Shown piece after piece: positions 60,733 to 64,000 of a stretch of DNA of 64,000 bases. Made by a program: the position numbers and the translations under genes. The notes under the pieces were generated by a model. It saw only the letters and a program-made list of their open reading frames with translations. It was not told the DNA's origin and made no database searches. This DNA is from JAJCYX01 sp965243825 (GTDB lineage: Bacteria; Chloroflexota; Dehalococcoidia; Lucifugimonadales; Lucifugimonadaceae). Position 1 is the first letter of the stretch. Each line of letters opens with the position of its first letter. The stretch spans positions 1,674,001 to 1,738,000 of the forward strand of contig CBDEVT010000001.1 of assembly GCA_965243825.1 (NCBI GenBank). The letters are read 5' to 3'.

Positions 60733-61866
60733 TCATGCACCGAACCGGTTGAGGCGATAAGGCGCGAGCAGATCGATTGTGGCTTCGTCCAGGATTTCCA
60801 AGGCGGCGAATTCTCCGGTCAGCGCTGCAAGCGTCACACCGCTGTGCATCACTGCAAAGTATAGGTTTGGAACAGATTCGGCGAATCCGATTACGGGAAG
60901 TCCGTCTTCCGGCATCGGTCGCATTCCGCGCCTGACCTCCCTCACCTTTGCGTTACTGAGCGAGGGTATGAACCGGACGATTTCGTTCAACAGCCTGTTC
61001 GCGTCATCGTCGCTTGAGTCACCGATTGAACCATCATGATTGCCACCGTGAACCATGACGGACCCGTCTGAGAACTGGCGAACATTCATCAACGGTTCAG
61101 GCAGATCACGTGGGGTGTGCATACAGACGACATTGCGGAAGATCGGGCTCATTGACTCGGTGACAATCGTGGCACCCGGACTCGTTCGTTGCGGGAACTC
61201 GATCCCGGCCATCGCTGCCAGGCCTGTCGTTTCGAAGCCTGCGGCCAAGACTAGCACTTCACAATCTAAACTAGTCCCACTCATGAGTTGGACTGTTTTT
61301 ACGGCCGACTTGCCATCTGCACCGGGCTCACTTTCGATTGCTGTGACCGGATCGTTCGTGAGCACATTCGCCCCGGCCTGCTGCGCGTGATTCAAGCAGG
61401 CTCTGACCACTTTCTGAGTATCGACGTGTCCTTCGATACCGCAGTACACAGCCGATGTGAACGGCTCCATCACAATACCGGGCTCCATCGCCCGTGCCTG
61501 GGCATTGCTGATCTCGACGATCGGATAACCCCACGACAGCAGCCGTTCAGTTTGGTCGGCCAGTTCGCTTGCACCTTGGTCGGTTGCGGTCCAGCGCATC
61601 TCACCGCCCCAGCGGAGGCCAACATCTGCATTCAGGTCGTGCGCGTAGCGTGACCACATGTCGAGCGAACGTCGGTTGAGATCGTGGTACTCACGTGGCG
61701 ACTTATCCCGAGAGTTAATCCAGGCATAAGAGGCTCGAGTGGCAGCTCTTCCTGGCTGGGCACTGTCAACTACCGTCACATTGCGATGCCGACGAGACAG
61801 CTGAAACGCTATTGAGGCGCCGATAATCCCGGCACCGACGATGACAATTTGTGAATTCTCGTTCAC
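60733..61866 (-). CDS. FAD-dependent oxidoreductase, DAO family
   Basis: 377 aa. The FAD loop is IVIVGAGIIGASIAFQLSRR, with the acidic strand end VVDSAQPG. The DAO family covers glycine oxidase, D-amino-acid and sarcosine oxidases. EVRRGMRPMPEDGLPVIG and NLYFAVMHSGVTLAALTGEF form the usual C-terminal signature. No signal peptide. It is 95 nt upstream of the peroxiredoxin-like gene on the same strand and would be transcribed after it, so H2O2 made by such an oxidase could be removed by that peroxiredoxin; this link is an inference. Confidence 0.88.
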   Translation of the reverse strand: MNENSQIVIVGAGIIGASIAFQLSRRHRNVTVVDSAQPGRAATRASYAWINSRDKSPREYHDLNRRSLDMWSRYAHDLNADVGLRWGGEMRWTATDQGASELADQTERLLSWGYPIVEISNAQARAMEPGIVMEPFTSAVYCGIEGHVDTQKVVRACLNHAQQAGANVLTNDPVTAIESEPGADGKSAVKTVQLMSGTSLDCEVLVLAAGFETTGLAAMAGIEFPQRTSPGATIVTESMSPIFRNVVCMHTPRDLPEPLMNVRQFSDGSVMVHGGNHDGSIGDSSDDDANRLLNEIVRFIPSLSNAKVREVRRGMRPMPEDGLPVIGFAESVPNLYFAVMHSGVTLAALTGEFAALEILDEATIDLLAPYRLNRFGA

Positions 61867-61961
61867 AGCTCCTCCGCGATCGATGGTTGCACGGCCGGAT
61901 TATCCACCCGCTCACCCGGATACAAAGCTACAACGATTGATGGCCGCATGCCGTAGCTCGA

Positions 61962-62501
61962 TCATCCCACGCGGCTTTTCAAGAACTGCAGGACTTCCCG
62001 CGGATTCATTCGCCCAAGCTGGGTCGACGAGTACATCGAAGCAGCTATCTCACCTTCGGGATTGATTACGAATTCGGTTGGCTGAATGTATGTTTCGCCC
62101 CGTCGTTCGCCTGAAAAGGCTCCAAGCAGTTCGATCGTATCGTTCTGTACGCCGTATCCAATAGGGAATTCTAGTTTTTGATCCGCCGCAATCTTTCTCG
62201 CGTCGGATTCATCGTCTGCGCTGGCCGCGAAAACCTTCACTCCCATTCGGTTGAACAGAGCAAGATTCGCCTGCACCTCGGCTAACTGCCGGGCACAGTA
62301 GGGTCACCATTGACCGCGATAGAACGCGATGTACGCCCAGGAGCCTGCAATCTCTTCGGGCAGGCTCAACTCGCTGCCTTTGAGGAGTGAAAGCTTCATC
62401 GACGGAAATTGATCGCCCGGGTTCAGCAAGAGTCCTCGATTCAACGTTTCAGGTAATAGCTGGCGAACTGTGTTGGCAGTGACTACGGCGAGTCGGTTCA
62501 A
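61962..62501 (-). CDS. Peroxiredoxin-like (AhpC/TSA) protein with in-frame UGA (probable selenocysteine at 66)
   Basis: 179 aa when read through the UGA at 62304-62306. TTG start overlapping the upstream stop by 4 nt. The thioredoxin-fold motif is AFYRGQW-UGA-PYCARQL; the family has FxRGxWCPYC, so UGA stands for the catalytic first Cys and forms U66-x-x-C69. After the UGA the frame is open for 113 codons with VKVFAASADDESDARKIA, FPIGYGVQND and TEFVINPEGEIAAS, as in peroxiredoxin-like proteins. A hairpin follows the UGA. The stop at the end is itself TGA, so context decides the reading. Confidence 0.88.
62271..62298 (-). promoter_or_regulatory. bSECIS-like stem-loop of the peroxiredoxin-like gene
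   Basis: On the minus strand CUGUGCC-CGGC pairs with GCCG-A-GGUGCAG: 11 bp including two G-U pairs and one bulged A, loop AGUUA. The loop begins 17 nt after the UGA and has G at its second position followed by U, as in the SelB-binding loop of formate dehydrogenase genes. Confidence 0.78.
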
Positions 62502-62944
62502 GTACCACTCAGCGGAGGTTCATCAGGTGGCCAAGGGCCTTCGTAGCTTCGATAGTCAGTAATGCGCCATTCTCCTTCGATGTTTCTCATCAACATTCTG
62601 TTGGTGTTGATGCCACCTCGAGCTAGTTGAAGACGGGTGTGTGTTCTTGCAATGTCATCCGCAGTTTCGTTGAGCGCCGTCCAGTCAAATATGCGGTCTT
62701 GTGGTGGCGCGTTTTCTCGAGCACGCTGTACAAACTGCTCACGAGTCAACCCATCTCTGAACTCAGGTGCCGCCAGGTCCCACATGGCCTCATAGTTCCC
62801 ACCAAACACTGCCTCTTCAAATTCGATCGCTGTGTCGGCAACGGTCAAATCACGATCTCGACTTGAGAGCAGGGCAATAGCTACGAGCACCAGGTTCAGA
62901 ACTACAACGACAGCAAGGACCGCAAGAGCAAGTTTCTTGAGCAT
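62498..62944 (-). CDS. Membrane-anchored protein of unknown function
   Basis: 148 aa. One N-terminal hydrophobic helix (LALAVLAVVVVLNLVLVAIA) anchors it; the rest lies outside. The soluble part, with AVFGGNYEAMWDLAAPEFRD, then FVQRARENAPPQDRIFDWTA and a final WRITDYRSYEGPWPP, looks like a small NTF2-like/DUF4878 domain, a guess from the pattern. It is upstream of the peroxiredoxin-like gene with 4-nt overlap and probably made with it. Confidence 0.65.
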   Translation of the reverse strand: MLKKLALAVLAVVVVLNLVLVAIALLSSRDRDLTVADTAIEFEEAVFGGNYEAMWDLAAPEFRDGLTREQFVQRARENAPPQDRIFDWTALNETADDIARTHTRLQLARGGINTNRMLMRNIEGEWRITDYRSYEGPWPPDEPPLSGT

Positions 62945-63027
62945 CAGTTGATATTGCTCCAGGTCGGCGAGGTGGTTGAGAGGTGATCTGCCTCACAACT
63001 CGTTACGTGGTTCTGTTCGGTCGGTAT

Positions 63028-63999
63028 CTACTTCGATGACCTGACAACTATGTTGACCAGGCGGCCAGGCACGAATATCTGTTTCACAATGTCTGCATCC
63101 GTGAGGTAGCGTTGGATCTTCTCTCGAGCAAGTGCGGCTTCTACTGCCGCATCCTCAGCAACTCCGGCTGGCAACTCGAGTTGATCCCTTAACTTGCCGT
63201 TCACTTGAACAACGATCGTCTCGGTGTCGGATGCGGCCTTCGATACATCCCAGAGAGGTGTCGATTCCTGATGGATCGAATAAGAGTGACCCGTACGCTC
63301 CCACAGCTCTTCTGCAATATGCGGTGCCAGAGGTGCCATATGCAGCAACAGCCTTTCTATTGCAGCTGACCACGAGGCTGCAGACACAATGTCAGCCTCC
63401 CAGAGATCGACAAGTCCGTTGGTGAACTCCATTGAAGCTGCAATAGTCGTGTTGAACTTGAACTGCTTCATGTCGGCAGTAATCCGACCAGTAGCCGCAT
63501 GTGAAATCCGTTCCAGTTCGCGTTCTCCGTCAGTGGTTCCTGGACCAAGTTGACCGGGATCACGTTGCGCAAGATCCCAGACGCGGTTCAGCCAGCGATA
63601 AACACCATTGATCGCCTGGTCAGACCAGTCTCCACCCTGATCCCAGGGACCAAGGAACATCAGGTAGCAGCGGAGGGTGTCCGTCCCGAACCTTTCAACG
63701 ATAGGTTCTGGATTAAGGGGGTTGGCGCGCTTGGAAATCTTCATATGATCCCGCGTCATCGTCCCCTGGTTGAACAACCGGGTGTACGGCTCGTCGAAGT
63801 CCACTATCCCGAGATCGCGAAGTGCCTTATTGAAGAAACGGACGTACAGGAGATGCATCACCGCGTGCTCGGACCCGCCGAAATACTGGTGTACCGGAAC
63901 CCACTTCTTCAATCGATCGGAATCGAACGGTTCCTCGGCTAAACCTGGACTTGTGTACCTCAGGTGGTACCAGGACGAATCAACGAATGTGTCCATCGT
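63028..63999 (-). CDS. leuS: Leucyl-tRNA synthetase, C-terminal part (cut by window edge)
   Basis: Last 323 codons only. MDTFVDSSWYHLRYTSPGLA, VHQYFGGSEHAVMHLLYVRF and ERFGTDTLRCYLMFLGPWDQ are the class I LeuRS catalytic-domain end; the anticodon-binding domain and a C-terminal tail (VQVNGKLRDQLELPAGVAED) follow. The second ATP-binding signature is KISKRANPLNP instead of the usual KMSKSKGN. The gene continues past position 64000 on the minus strand. It charges tRNA-Leu. The stop is followed by a short gap to the membrane-protein gene. Confidence 0.95.
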   Translation of the reverse strand, partial: TMDTFVDSSWYHLRYTSPGLAEEPFDSDRLKKWVPVHQYFGGSEHAVMHLLYVRFFNKALRDLGIVDFDEPYTRLFNQGTMTRDHMKISKRANPLNPEPIVERFGTDTLRCYLMFLGPWDQGGDWSDQAINGVYRWLNRVWDLAQRDPGQLGPGTTDGERELERISHAATGRITADMKQFKFNTTIAASMEFTNGLVDLWEADIVSAASWSAAIERLLLHMAPLAPHIAEELWERTGHSYSIHQESTPLWDVSKAASDTETIVVQVNGKLRDQLELPAGVAEDAAVEAALAREKIQRYLTDADIVKQIFVPGRLVNIVVRSSK

Positions 64000-64000
64000 G

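Noticed and set aside
62304..62501. Truncated peroxiredoxin pseudogene
   Set aside because: Only one codon interrupts it, at the catalytic position, with a SECIS-like hairpin and an intact remainder; decay would give scattered lesions.

Overview
This 64 kb window is a gene-dense piece of a bacterial chromosome: housekeeping and biosynthetic genes on both strands with short gaps. I see no rRNA, phage, insertion sequence or CRISPR array. The S6-SSB-S18 ribosomal order, bacterial RecF, Mfd and LeuRS, and lipoproteins with Thr/Pro-rich linkers after the lipobox suggest a member of the Chloroflexota, possibly a free-living Dehalococcoidia/SAR202-type lineage. That placement rests on gene content and style, not on a phylogeny.

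Layout. 1-2.6 kb: end of rpsF, ssb, an rpsR with a very long acidic tail, and a membrane-anchored parvulin-type foldase. 2.7-9.4 kb: hom and thrC, a BcsL/CelD-type acetyltransferase, a GT4 glycosyltransferase and a GH15 glucoamylase-like enzyme. 9.4-15.8 kb: mfd (minus), then proB-proA (plus). 15.8-20.2 kb (minus): small membrane and TfoX-like proteins, gap, eno, rph. 20.3-25.5 kb: orphan histidine kinase, CHRD-like lipoprotein, ketopantoate reductase-family and RraA-family enzymes, GDPD phosphodiesterase, small secreted protein. 25.5-35.9 kb: scattered arginine genes argH, argG, argD, argB, argJ (minus), interrupted by plus-strand genes (ThDP enzyme with VOC protein; coiled-coil lipoprotein). 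36.4-41.5 kb: two glycosyltransferases, thioredoxin-reductase-like flavoprotein, tRNA-Pro(CGG), MscS channel. 41.5-50.2 kb: 2-hydroxyacid dehydrogenase, thrB-lysC, two polyprenyl-phosphate sugar transferases around a CoA-binding protein, TPR protein, class III aminotransferase, sirtuin. 50.2-64 kb: recF, a DUF3179 protein, apt, HAD and DinB proteins, lipoproteins, SDR, NHL protein, MerR/TipAS regulator, FAD oxidoreductase, peroxiredoxin-like protein, end of leuS.

The main discovery is two genes interrupted by one in-frame UGA at a conserved family cysteine, each inside the same local motif Trp-UGA-Pro-x-Cys. One is a DUF3179 protein (UGA at 51947-51949); the other is an AhpC/TSA peroxiredoxin-like protein (UGA at 62304-62306, minus strand). 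Each UGA is followed by a stem-loop of bacterial SECIS form: small apical loop, G in its second position, loop starting 21 and 17 nt after the UGA. Both are best read as selenoproteins. This implies SelA/SelB/SelC/SelD elsewhere in the genome. UGA is used as an ordinary stop in many neighbours, so general recoding is unlikely.

Other unusual points: recF appears to start at ATT behind a good Shine-Dalgarno, cobB has no ATG/GTG/TTG in the required position, hom has two operator-like palindromes upstream, the MerR gene carries a textbook 19-bp-spacer promoter with a central palindrome, and a 55-nt interleaved inverted repeat lies between two genes at 47 kb.

Pathways in part: aspartate to threonine (lysC, hom, thrB, thrC), proline (proB, proA), arginine (argJ, argB, argD, argG, argH; argC and argF not in this window), lower glycolysis (gap, eno).
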